A stretch of 56,684 nt of DNA, taken from contig JAFGKU010000049.1 in NCBI GenBank assembly GCA_016928415.1, forward strand, positions 1-56,684, in the 5' to 3' direction. The stretch comes from Spirochaetales bacterium (GTDB lineage: Bacteria > Spirochaetota > Spirochaetia > SZUA-6 > JAFGRV01). The translations under genes were made by a program, and so were the position numbers. Below the pieces are notes generated by a model, which was not told the DNA's origin, did not search any database, and was given only the letters and a program-made list of their open reading frames with translations. Below are positions 34,490 through 42,369 of the stretch, one piece after another. Position 1 is the first letter of the stretch, and every line of letters begins with the position of its first letter.

Positions 34490-35284
34490 TTACCGTTTCA
34501 AGGCATTGGCTGTCGCAAGCATGGAGTCGGAAGTCTGTATGGCCTTGGAATTGAATTCGTAAGCCCTTTGAGCGACGATCATGTTTACCATTTCCTGGAC
34601 AACGGAAACGTTCGACATCTCGAGGAATTTATGAATCACCTTACCCATGCCATCGAATCCGGGACGGCCTCCAATAGGCTCGCCGGAACCATTGGTCACC
34701 TTCAACAGGTTTTCGCCTATGGCCTGTAAACCCGCCGGATTTACAAACCGGTACATTTCCATCTGGCCCACGTCTATGATGTCGTCGCTGCCGGAAACCT
34801 TGCAGGTGATCCACCCGTCCTGGGAAATGGAAATGGTATCCCGGATAAACCCTTCCGGGAATATAATTTCGGGCATGACCCTGTATCCATTGGAAGTGAC
34901 CATCTGCCCGTTTGAATCAATTTTAAAGGCACCGTCGCGGGTATACCCGTACGAGCCGTCATAAAGCAGCACCCGGAAAAATCCCTCCCCTTCAATCGCC
35001 ATGTCGCTTACATTGCCCGTGGACTGGAGGGACCCCTGGGAAAATATTTTCTGCGTCGCGGCCGGTTTTACACCGTGCCCCACCTGGATGCCGGTCGGGA
35101 TATTGGTTACTTCCGTGGCCGGCGTGCCCGCTATCCGCAGGGTCTGGTAAATCAGGTCTTCGAAATCGGCACGGTTTTTCTTATACCCCGTTGTATTCAC
35201 GTTGGACAGATTATTGGAAATCGTGTCAATATTGAATTGCTGGCCAATCATGCCAGACGCCGCAGTCCATAATGATCGCATCAT
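34490..35284 (-). CDS. flgG: Flagellar distal rod protein FlgG
   Basis: A 264-residue rod protein of full length. The N-terminal bla_bb_rod motif is TAASGMIGQQFNIDTISNNL followed by NVNTTGYKKNRADF. The centre has EGEGFFRVLLYDGSYGYTRDG, and the C-terminus the coiled coil EMSNVSVVQEMVNMIVAQRA. It builds the distal rod. AGAAGGAGAATAAGAT precedes the ATG. The gene lies between flgF and flgA with short gaps. Confidence 0.96.
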   Translation of the reverse strand: MMRSLWTAASGMIGQQFNIDTISNNLSNVNTTGYKKNRADFEDLIYQTLRIAGTPATEVTNIPTGIQVGHGVKPAATQKIFSQGSLQSTGNVSDMAIEGEGFFRVLLYDGSYGYTRDGAFKIDSNGQMVTSNGYRVMPEIIFPEGFIRDTISISQDGWITCKVSGSDDIIDVGQMEMYRFVNPAGLQAIGENLLKVTNGSGEPIGGRPGFDGMGKVIHKFLEMSNVSVVQEMVNMIVAQRAYEFNSKAIQTSDSMLATANALKR

Positions 35285-35298
35285 ATCTTATTCTCCTT

Positions 35299-36147
35299 CT
35301 ATACCCTTACGCCTTCATTTATCAATTTGCCCAACAGGGCATCTTCCGTCTGAATGAGTCTCTGGTTTGCCTCGTAACTTCTGTTCACCTCTATCATTTC
35401 CACCATTTCCTGGACAACGTTCACGTTGGAAGCTTCCACAAAACCCTGCCTCACTTTCGGCCGTTTTCCCTCTTCAATAATTTCGGCTTCACCGGAATCC
35501 GGGGTTGCCATCCACTTGGAATGTCCCACCTTTTTCAATTCCCTGGGCCTGCTGACATTGACGATTTTAAGCCTGTCTACCCTTTCAATATTGTCCCAGT
35601 CATTTTCCGCCATGGAAACGAGCCGCTGGTCATCATCGGCAAACCGTGAATTCCTGTAAATGACGCCGTCCTCGTCTATGATGAAATTATTCGCCTTTAT
35701 CTTGATAGGCCCGTTTTCACCCAATACGTAATCGCCGTTTTTGGTGACGAGATAGCTTTCGCTGTTTAAAAGGAAGGAACCGTTCCGTGTATACCTCTCT
35801 CCTTCCTCCGTCCCCACGGAAAAAAACCCCTCTCCCTCAAGGGCCATGTCAAAAACATTCTCCGTCTGTTTCATGGCACCCTGCGTAAAAACGGTGAATA
35901 CCTCGTTCACTTCGCATCCCATGCCCAGCTTGCCGACGATCGGGGTGGTGTCCACGGACCCGAAGGGGAATTTATACACCCCGTCGTCGTTCATCCGCCG
36001 AAGCAGCAGTTCGGGAAAGGATTTTTCTATGGATGTGTCCTTTTTGTATCCCACGAGGTCCACATTGGCCAGGTTGTTTGAAATGGTATCAAGCCGGTGC
36101 ATCTGTACGACCATGCCGGTAGCGCCGGTATATAATCCTCTGATCAA
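35299..36147 (-). CDS. flgF: Flagellar rod protein FlgF (FlhO)
   Basis: A 282-residue flagellar rod protein of the FlgF/FlgG family. The start is IRGLYTGATGMVVQMHRLDT, then ISNNLANVDLVGYKKD, EGEGFFSVGTEEGERYTRNG, and the C-terminal EASNVNVVQEMVEMIEVNRS. Spirochaete genomes often call it flhO. I chose TTG 36147, with GGAGGAC seven bases upstream. The open frame reaches GTG 36165, but that would translate the SD itself. It is the first gene of the rod operon, behind a sigma-28-like site. Confidence 0.88.
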   Translation of the reverse strand: MIRGLYTGATGMVVQMHRLDTISNNLANVDLVGYKKDTSIEKSFPELLLRRMNDDGVYKFPFGSVDTTPIVGKLGMGCEVNEVFTVFTQGAMKQTENVFDMALEGEGFFSVGTEEGERYTRNGSFLLNSESYLVTKNGDYVLGENGPIKIKANNFIIDEDGVIYRNSRFADDDQRLVSMAENDWDNIERVDRLKIVNVSRPRELKKVGHSKWMATPDSGEAEIIEEGKRPKVRQGFVEASNVNVVQEMVEMIEVNRSYEANQRLIQTEDALLGKLINEGVRV

Positions 36148-36168
36148 GCAGTCCTCCTTCCTCACTAA

Positions 36169-36195
36169 TTATCGGCAGGAGAAAAAAAAGATTAA
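36169..36195 (-). promoter_or_regulatory. Sigma-28 (FliA)-type promoter for flgF operon
   Basis: On the minus strand GCCGATAA (36176-36169) is a perfect FliA -10. Eleven bases upstream, at the consensus spacing, lies TTAATCTT (36195-36188), matching five of eight positions of TAAAGTTT. The transcript would begin near 36162 and carry the SD almost at its 5' end. Confidence 0.65.
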
Positions 36196-36273
36196 ACGTG
36201 GGCATGCTCAAAAAAACTGCTTTTTAGGATAACTTTAGTTACAGAAGGCCATGGATGTTCGTAAAATACTTCG

Positions 36274-37317
36274 CTAAAATTCCGCGATGGGAAACCGGTA
36301 CAGAACGGATATGGATAACTGCCTGTAAATGTATTCGTCAGTGTCAGTGAAATATGGTACCTGCGCGATTAAATTCCCCAGTTGTGTGTTCAGATACCGG
36401 ACTGTAACACCAAAATTCTCATTAAAATAATAAGTGCCGGAAATGGAAAAATTGGAAGGGAAACTCCAATACCCGTCAACCTTCACCTCGTATTGGGTCC
36501 ATATGGTCCCGGAAAGCGCCCCGCCAATTAAAAGCATCATTTCCATATCAACCCGGGGTTTGAACTGGATGCCGAAAAGAATGTAATTCGTGCCCGCATA
36601 ATCATAATCATTATCAAAGGTCATGCCAAAAGCCGCGCCGACGCCAACAAATGTTAATATATTGAAAAATCCGCCAAATTCAATGTTTTGCCCGTAACCG
36701 ACAGGTATCCCCAGTACCCAGAGGTCCAGCCAGCGGTAATTAACCCGCATCACGGCTTCCAATCCAAGGGGAGAAATTGATCCTCCGGCCCCGACAACAA
36801 GCTGGATCAATTCGCGTTTCCGGATATCCTCCTTGATTTGAAATTCCTCCCGGCTGATATCACACAGTTCATTGGTCAGCAGGGTAACTTCATGCTCTAC
36901 CTGATCTATATCATCCGTTGAAACAGAGGCGGTTTTAAGAATTTTACCCGAGGTGGCGTTGATGATCCTGCCGGTAACGGAAATCTTGCTCCCGAATTTC
37001 GAGACGGCACCGGTAATGATGGCATCAACACTGTAGAGCTGGCCTATCTTGATGGCCTTTGTCTCATCAAACACATTGGATAAGCTGAGTTCCTGTTCCT
37101 CCAGTACTTTTTCAAGAAGAAGCCGCTCTTCCACCTCGAACAGGTCGATTTTTTTAACCTCGGTCACCACCCATTCGGCAATAATGGTGCCGGCGTTCTG
37201 TATGCCGATGTTATTCTTTTCCTCGAATTGAACAACACCAACACGAAGTTTTTCGGATTGGGCGAACGATAAAGCACAGAGTGTAATAAATATCATACTT
37301 AATACAATTTTTTTCAT
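36274..37317 (-). CDS. CsgG-like domain fused to an outer-membrane barrel-like domain
   Basis: A 347-residue exported protein with a signal peptide (1-19, ending SFAQS; no lipobox). Residues 22-165 resemble the CsgG / penicillin-binding-regulator fold (LRVGVVQFEEKNN, VEERLLLEKVLEEQELSLS, VDAIITGAVSKFGSKISVTG). The rest alternates aromatic residues in short strands and ends with Phe (LSISVLYRFPIAEF), like a small outer-membrane barrel. The function is unknown. It lies between the flgF promoter and GH30. Its own promoter lies just upstream, and AGGAGGAG precedes the ATG. Confidence 0.65.
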   Translation of the reverse strand: MKKIVLSMIFITLCALSFAQSEKLRVGVVQFEEKNNIGIQNAGTIIAEWVVTEVKKIDLFEVEERLLLEKVLEEQELSLSNVFDETKAIKIGQLYSVDAIITGAVSKFGSKISVTGRIINATSGKILKTASVSTDDIDQVEHEVTLLTNELCDISREEFQIKEDIRKRELIQLVVGAGGSISPLGLEAVMRVNYRWLDLWVLGIPVGYGQNIEFGGFFNILTFVGVGAAFGMTFDNDYDYAGTNYILFGIQFKPRVDMEMMLLIGGALSGTIWTQYEVKVDGYWSFPSNFSISGTYYFNENFGVTVRYLNTQLGNLIAQVPYFTDTDEYIYRQLSISVLYRFPIAEF

Positions 37318-37354
37318 TACAGGCTCCTCCTATTTATGTACTGCCGTTTTTTTC

Positions 37355-37383
37355 AGTATGAAGGAAATAAACAAATTTTTCAA
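37355..37383 (-). promoter_or_regulatory. Promoter for the CsgG-like gene
   Basis: On the minus strand TTGAAA (37383-37378), a 17-base spacer and CATACT (37360-37355). The -10 matches four of six consensus bases. It lies 38 bases before the start codon. Confidence 0.5.
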
Positions 37384-37427
37384 TAATGTCACCTATAAAA
37401 ATCAAGTTTTATAGAAGCTGCCAGGGA

Positions 37428-38780
37428 TCAGTTCCTTGAAACGAGGGTTTTTATGGCATGCTCGGGAATAATCGTACGGCAGGCATTGCCGTTTAAGTGA
37501 ATGGAATATTCAACCGGCTTATCCGTCAGGTTCAAAACAATGATGGCGCAAGTGCCGTCCCGGTTTAAAAAACCGGTTGTCTGCAGGTCTTCCGAGTTCG
37601 ACTCGCACCTGATTCTTGTGGCCCCCGGCCTGATATATTTGAAAAAATGACCCAGATAATAAAAAGAATTCTGGTAATGGATGATGTTTTTCGGAGGATC
37701 CACGATAATCGGTGAATCGCAGAAATTCTCCGCATGGTTGGGGCCGCCCCCGCAATCCAGGACTATGTTCCAGTCGATCCAGCCATGTGTACCACTGTTC
37801 AGGTCGCCGATGATATTTTTACCATAACGCTCTCCGCGGTCCCATCTGCCCAGCTTGACGCCGCCTTCATGGCAGCCTTCGGTAAATATGAGCTTTTTAT
37901 CGGGAAACTCTTCATGGCATTGACGGACTATATCGAATTGCTCGCCGGAATACCAATGGAAACCGATTCCCCAGACATACTTCGCCGCTTCCGGATCGGA
38001 AAGAATAATCTTCGAACGCTTGTACATCAGGTCGCGGTTATGGTCCCACACCAGAACCTTGATCCGTTCCAGGCCCGCCCTGTGCAGTGCGGGGCCCAGG
38101 TAATCCCTTACGAAATCCCGTTCTTCTTCCGCCGTGTAAATGCAGGAATCCCACCGCTGGGTGGCAAGGGGTTCATTCTGAACCGTGGTGGCCCAGATGG
38201 GTATGCCTTCCGCCTCGTAGGCCCGGATGAATTTCGTGAAAAAAAGGGCCCAGGTTTCCCTGTATTCCGGTTTCAGCTTTCCTCCGTGATTCATTTTTCC
38301 CGTGGTCTTCATCCAGGGCGGCGGGCTCCAGGGCGACATCAGGATCCGGATGTTCTTATTAATGGCGAGGGCTTCCCTGATAATGGGGATGGTATATTTT
38401 TTGTCCCTCTCGATATTGAAATGCTTCAGTTCAACATCACCGTCCACATCGTCGCAGGAATAATTATCAAGGCAGAAATCCGAACTGTTCATGTGGATCC
38501 GGCACAGGTTGTATCCCATGCCTTCCACCGCATTGAAGTAACCCTGTAACAGCTTTTCCCTGTTCTCCCGGCTCAGGTGAAGGAGATTGTACGCTACCGC
38601 CTCTGTCAAGGCGCCCCCGAACCCGATTATCTCCTGGTATTTCCGGGATAAATCACAGGAAACGGTAATTCCGGCCGAAGGGCTGCCCTTGGAAAAAAGC
38701 AAATCTTCTTTTTTTAAAAACCTCTCATTGCCGTTTTGCGCCGTTAGAATCACATTCCACCGTGTATAGCTGCCCGCCAT
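37428..38780 (-). CDS. GH30 family glycoside hydrolase
   Basis: A 450-residue glycoside hydrolase with a TIM barrel and C-terminal beta domain. The family start is EIIGFGGALTEAVAYNLLHL, followed by GYNLCRIHMNSSDF and LMSPWSPPPWMKT. The acid/base Glu is in ATTVQNEP (about 198) and the nucleophile Glu in IFTEGCHEGG (about 298). Characterised GH30 members cleave glucosylceramide, beta-1,6-glucan or xylan; VQNEP and the WSPPPWMKT loop fit the glucosidase/glucanase group best. There is no signal peptide, so it would act inside the cell or be exported another way. AGGAT precedes the ATG. Confidence 0.88.
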   Translation of the reverse strand: MAGSYTRWNVILTAQNGNERFLKKEDLLFSKGSPSAGITVSCDLSRKYQEIIGFGGALTEAVAYNLLHLSRENREKLLQGYFNAVEGMGYNLCRIHMNSSDFCLDNYSCDDVDGDVELKHFNIERDKKYTIPIIREALAINKNIRILMSPWSPPPWMKTTGKMNHGGKLKPEYRETWALFFTKFIRAYEAEGIPIWATTVQNEPLATQRWDSCIYTAEEERDFVRDYLGPALHRAGLERIKVLVWDHNRDLMYKRSKIILSDPEAAKYVWGIGFHWYSGEQFDIVRQCHEEFPDKKLIFTEGCHEGGVKLGRWDRGERYGKNIIGDLNSGTHGWIDWNIVLDCGGGPNHAENFCDSPIIVDPPKNIIHYQNSFYYLGHFFKYIRPGATRIRCESNSEDLQTTGFLNRDGTCAIIVLNLTDKPVEYSIHLNGNACRTIIPEHAIKTLVSRN

Positions 38781-38913
38781 GTATCCTGATCCCTTTCCAT
38801 GAATAAAAACATGTGTAATATAATGAATTTCCCAATATACTTAATATATAATAATATAATTTAAAAAAAGCAACACTTGACCATGAGAAGCATAACGGGC
38901 GGACAGGTATCCT

Positions 38914-39999
38914 CTACAGCTTTTTCCTTATTACCTTGTAATAAAATTTACGCGCTTTTTCGGCAAATACGTATCCTGCGTATAAAAGAAACCCCTTCGG
39001 GTAGTCATAACATCCCGGCCGGACGGCAACGATTCCCCCGAAGCCCGTTTTAAATCTATAAAGACCATGCATGGGATCGGCCGGGTCATCTGCACGGGGA
39101 ATGCCGAAAAAATCGTATGTCCGGCATCCCGCTTCCTTTGCCTTCGTGACGGCGGTCCACTGAAGGGCGTGGTTGGGCATCCAGTTCCGCTTTTTATTCG
39201 ATGAAGCGCCATACATGTACAATGCCCTGGTTTTAAAATGTGCCACGATGATTCCGCCCAATGTTTCACCCTCCGCCTCCGACAAATACAGTTTCAGTTC
39301 AGGCCGGGCGCCCCGGTAATCCTTTCCAAGCGTGAAAAGGTTTTGATAATACGGAAATGAATGAAGGACTATTTTATCCCGCAGGGCGGTTTCCCTGTAA
39401 ATACGGTACCATTCCTCGAGTCCCGACGCGTCTTTTTCAACAATACGGACGCCTTTTTTTTCCGCCAGCTTGATGTTATACCTTGTCTTGTGCTTCATTT
39501 GCTTCAGCATGGCTTCTTCGGAGCCGGTCAGGTCGAGGAGCACGGTGACAGGAGGTTGAATATCCATGGGGGCCTTCCTCCCGTGCCTGCCCGCCTTGAC
39601 CATCAGAGAGTCTTCTTCACCTTCCTTTAATATCCAGGGTAAGTCGAATCTCAGGAACCGGACTGAAGGCGGCAGGAAGGGGAAAAGGGTCTTTGAAAGC
39701 ACGGATAAATATTCTCCCCTTGTTTTACCCGGGTCCGGAACGGCAGGGCCGTAAGGCACATAACCGACTAAATACATGGGCGCAATTTTTCTTACAAGAA
39801 CAAGCAGGGGATACGAACTTTTACTTTCCTTTATATTAAACGCAAAGGGAGTCCAGCCGAATTTTTCCTTGAAGGCGGCCCAATAGCCGGTCTGAAACAA
39901 TTCCGGACTTTCATCCAGTAGAGAAAGCGGGGATTTTTCAACTGTAATAACATACGGGTCCATCATAGGGATGGTTTTATCTGACTTTTCCTTCGACAA
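38914..39999 (-). CDS. FemAB/FemX-like aminoacyl or peptidoglycan bridge transferase
   Basis: A 361-residue protein with a duplicated GNAT fold. Conserved pieces are FQTGYWAAFKEKFGW, the LLDLTGSEEAMLKQMKHKTR helix typical of FemAB, NIKLAEKKGVRI and GGIIVAHFKTRALYMYGASS. FemX enzymes transfer an amino acid from tRNA to lipid II. The spirochaete role could be a peptidoglycan cross-bridge or another acyl transfer. It overlaps the end of metG by 23 bases if TTG 39999 is the start; ATG 39966 is the alternative. Linkage to methionyl-tRNA synthetase is suggestive but unproven. Confidence 0.8.
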   Translation of the reverse strand: MSKEKSDKTIPMMDPYVITVEKSPLSLLDESPELFQTGYWAAFKEKFGWTPFAFNIKESKSSYPLLVLVRKIAPMYLVGYVPYGPAVPDPGKTRGEYLSVLSKTLFPFLPPSVRFLRFDLPWILKEGEEDSLMVKAGRHGRKAPMDIQPPVTVLLDLTGSEEAMLKQMKHKTRYNIKLAEKKGVRIVEKDASGLEEWYRIYRETALRDKIVLHSFPYYQNLFTLGKDYRGARPELKLYLSEAEGETLGGIIVAHFKTRALYMYGASSNKKRNWMPNHALQWTAVTKAKEAGCRTYDFFGIPRADDPADPMHGLYRFKTGFGGIVAVRPGCYDYPKGFLLYAGYVFAEKARKFYYKVIRKKL

Positions 40000-42118
40000 C
40001 CCTGGACACTCCTATCGGTTTGCCATTGCAGACAAGCCTGGTATCCTCAATAAACAGGCCTCCCTCTTTAATGGTCATCGGCGTCTCGAAAAAAGTATCG
40101 ATATTAATTTCAGACGGTACGGGAAGCGTCTGCGGGTCGTCGCCTTCCAGGACTATCCGCGTTCCCGGTTCCGCTCCCTCCACGAAGATTACCTCGACCG
40201 TTTCCTTGTCCTCAGCCGCCAGAAGCATACCCTTGCTTTCAACACCCCTCAATTTGGCAGCCTGCAGGTTGGCCGCCAGAATGACCGTCCTGTCCAGCAA
40301 CTCCTCTTCCCTGTAATAAGGCACAAGACCGGATACGATCGTGCGTGTCTCCCCCCCAAGGTCAACCGTTTCAATATACAGCTTGTCCGCCTTGGGATGG
40401 GGTTCAATCTGTGTTATTCTGGCTGTTTTTAAAAGCACGTTCTTTCTGAATTTCTCTTTCGGCGATACGCGTTCCTTTTGCGAACCGGAAAAACGTATGC
40501 GCATCGTTTCGATCAGGCCGTCTTCGAGACGATTGAAAAGAAGCTTTGTTTCCCCCAGTTTCCTGATTCCCTCCAGCCTTCCCAAATCGTTGAACGCCGC
40601 GTTTTTCAAACCCAGGAAACCGAACACTTCCTGTGATGTTCCGGGAATAAACGGTGAAAGAAGGACCGCCAGGTCCCTGATGAGGTACACAAGGTCCTTG
40701 AGAAGGGAATCCGCCTTTTCTTTGTCTTCCTTGACTGCCTTCCACGGCTCCGCATCCTGGAAACGCTTGTTGCCCAGATTGGACAGCTCGAGTATTCCCC
40801 GCAGCGCCTCCCGCAGCTCAACCTTCTCAAACGAATCGGTTATTCCTTTCTCCAAATCCGCCACTGTTTTCCAGAACCCGGAATCGCTCCCGCCGTCCGG
40901 AACGTTCCCTTCGTAAAACCGGCTGACAAATGTCAGTGTTCTGTTGACGAGGTTGGAGATGTTGCCGATCAGTTCCGCGTTGACCTTTTCCTGGAAGTCC
41001 TTCCACGTGAACATGGAATCGGCTTTCTCCGGCCTGTTGTAGAAGATGTAGAACCGCCAGACATCCACCGGTATGCCCGTATCCTTGGCATCAGTGCCGA
41101 ACACGCCCGTCCCCTGGCTCTTGGAAAATTTACCCGATTCGTAATTGAGGTATTCGGAAGAGGCCAGGTGATGAACCAATGTCCATTTCTCACCGCTACC
41201 CAGCAGCGTGCAGGGGAATATAACGGAATGAAACGGGATATTGTCCTTTCCAATGAACTGGAACAGGTTCACGTTCTCCGGGTTCCGCCACCACTTTTCC
41301 CACTCGTCCGTCAAAGTGGCGGTTATGGAGATATAGCCGATCGGTGCATCAAACCAGACGTAAAAAACCTTTTTTTCAAATCCTTTCCTGGGAACGGGAA
41401 TGCCCCACTTCAGGTCACGCGTTATGCACCGGAGTTTAACCCCGTCCCGGATCCATGCATTCGTCATCTGGATGGCGTTTTTGGCCCAGCCTCCCTCTAC
41501 GGAAGCCGTCCTCATCCATTTTTCCAGCCGGGGCACGATGGCCGGCAGATCGATGAAAAGATGGTTGGTATCCCTTATTTCGGGTTTCGTTTCGCATGTT
41601 CCGCATCGTGAATCCACCAGGTCCGTGGGATCAAGCAGTTTGCCGCAGTTCTCGCATTGATCGCCCCGAGCTTCCGTGTAGCCGCAGGCGGGGCACGTGC
41701 CATGCACATAGCGGTCGGCAAGGAATCGTTCGCACTTTGGGCAATAAGTCTGCTGTATGACCTGTTCCTTGATGAAGCCGTTCTCCTCCAGCTTCAGGAA
41801 AAGGTGCTGGGTAATTTCCGTATGTTTTTCCGTTGACGTCCTTCCGAATTTGTCAAAAGAAATGTTGAACCAGTCATAAATTTCCGAATGGACCTTGTAA
41901 TACCGGTCGCAGATTTCCTTCGGGGTTATCCCTTCTTCGAGGGCTTTTGTTTCGGTGGCCGTTCCATATTCATCCGTTCCGCAGATATAAAGCGTATCGT
42001 ATCCCTTCAGCCGGCAGTACCTCGCGAAAACATCGGCGGAAAGCACCTGAATCAGGTTCCCCAGGTGGGGAATATTGTTTACATACGGCAATGCGCTCGT
42101 TATCAGTCTTTTTTCCAT
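39977..42118 (-). CDS. metG: Methionyl-tRNA synthetase
   Basis: A 713-residue class I synthetase. The HIGH-like motif is PYVNNIPHLGNL, and the KMSKS motif appears as KFSKSQGTG. Two zinc knuckles (CPKC/CPAC and CENC/CGTC, about 140-190) place it in the two-zinc group. The C-terminal 110 residues are a Trbp111/EMAPII-type tRNA-binding domain (ITQIEPHPKADKLYIETVDL). I chose ATG 42118 because AGAGGTG lies five bases ahead; a Met five codons upstream lacks one. The femAB-like gene follows and overlaps. Confidence 0.96.
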   Translation of the reverse strand: MEKRLITSALPYVNNIPHLGNLIQVLSADVFARYCRLKGYDTLYICGTDEYGTATETKALEEGITPKEICDRYYKVHSEIYDWFNISFDKFGRTSTEKHTEITQHLFLKLEENGFIKEQVIQQTYCPKCERFLADRYVHGTCPACGYTEARGDQCENCGKLLDPTDLVDSRCGTCETKPEIRDTNHLFIDLPAIVPRLEKWMRTASVEGGWAKNAIQMTNAWIRDGVKLRCITRDLKWGIPVPRKGFEKKVFYVWFDAPIGYISITATLTDEWEKWWRNPENVNLFQFIGKDNIPFHSVIFPCTLLGSGEKWTLVHHLASSEYLNYESGKFSKSQGTGVFGTDAKDTGIPVDVWRFYIFYNRPEKADSMFTWKDFQEKVNAELIGNISNLVNRTLTFVSRFYEGNVPDGGSDSGFWKTVADLEKGITDSFEKVELREALRGILELSNLGNKRFQDAEPWKAVKEDKEKADSLLKDLVYLIRDLAVLLSPFIPGTSQEVFGFLGLKNAAFNDLGRLEGIRKLGETKLLFNRLEDGLIETMRIRFSGSQKERVSPKEKFRKNVLLKTARITQIEPHPKADKLYIETVDLGGETRTIVSGLVPYYREEELLDRTVILAANLQAAKLRGVESKGMLLAAEDKETVEVIFVEGAEPGTRIVLEGDDPQTLPVPSEINIDTFFETPMTIKEGGLFIEDTRLVCNGKPIGVSRVVEGKVR

Positions 42119-42152
42119 GGGACACCTCTTCAAACCTATTAATAACCGTCGG

Positions 42153-42226
42153 CTTTTTCGAAAAACCCCGTGAGTATAAGAAATTCGTAATCGAAAATTA
42201 TCTATAAGGAAGTTTTTCGAAGTGCC
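42153..42226. repeat. Diverged relative of the palindromic repeat family
   Basis: The arms TTCGAAAAAC (42157-42166) and GTTTTTCGAA (42212-42221) are perfect inverted repeats. The right arm continues AGTGCC, and AAAAACCCC is shared with copy 1. The middle is unrelated. It lies just upstream of metG. Confidence 0.45.
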
Positions 42227-42310
42227 TTATAATTCTTGCATTATAATCATTGAGGCAGAAAGGTCAAGCCGGTCCCTGAATGGAACAGGAAACCACTTAA
42301 TTAACAAATT

Positions 42311-42339
42311 ACCTTTCCGGGCAGGATACCCGGAAAGGT
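42311..42339 (-). terminator. Hairpin downstream of the GH16 gene
   Basis: ACCTTTCCGGG (42311-42321) and CCCGGAAAGGT (42329-42339) form an 11-pair perfect stem with a 7-base loop, 30 bases after the GH16 stop. On the minus strand it is followed by AATTTGTTAATT, a poor T-run. It may stop transcription inefficiently or protect the 3' end. Confidence 0.6.
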
Positions 42340-42369
42340 AAAAATAATTCATACATAGTTCTTAGCAAT

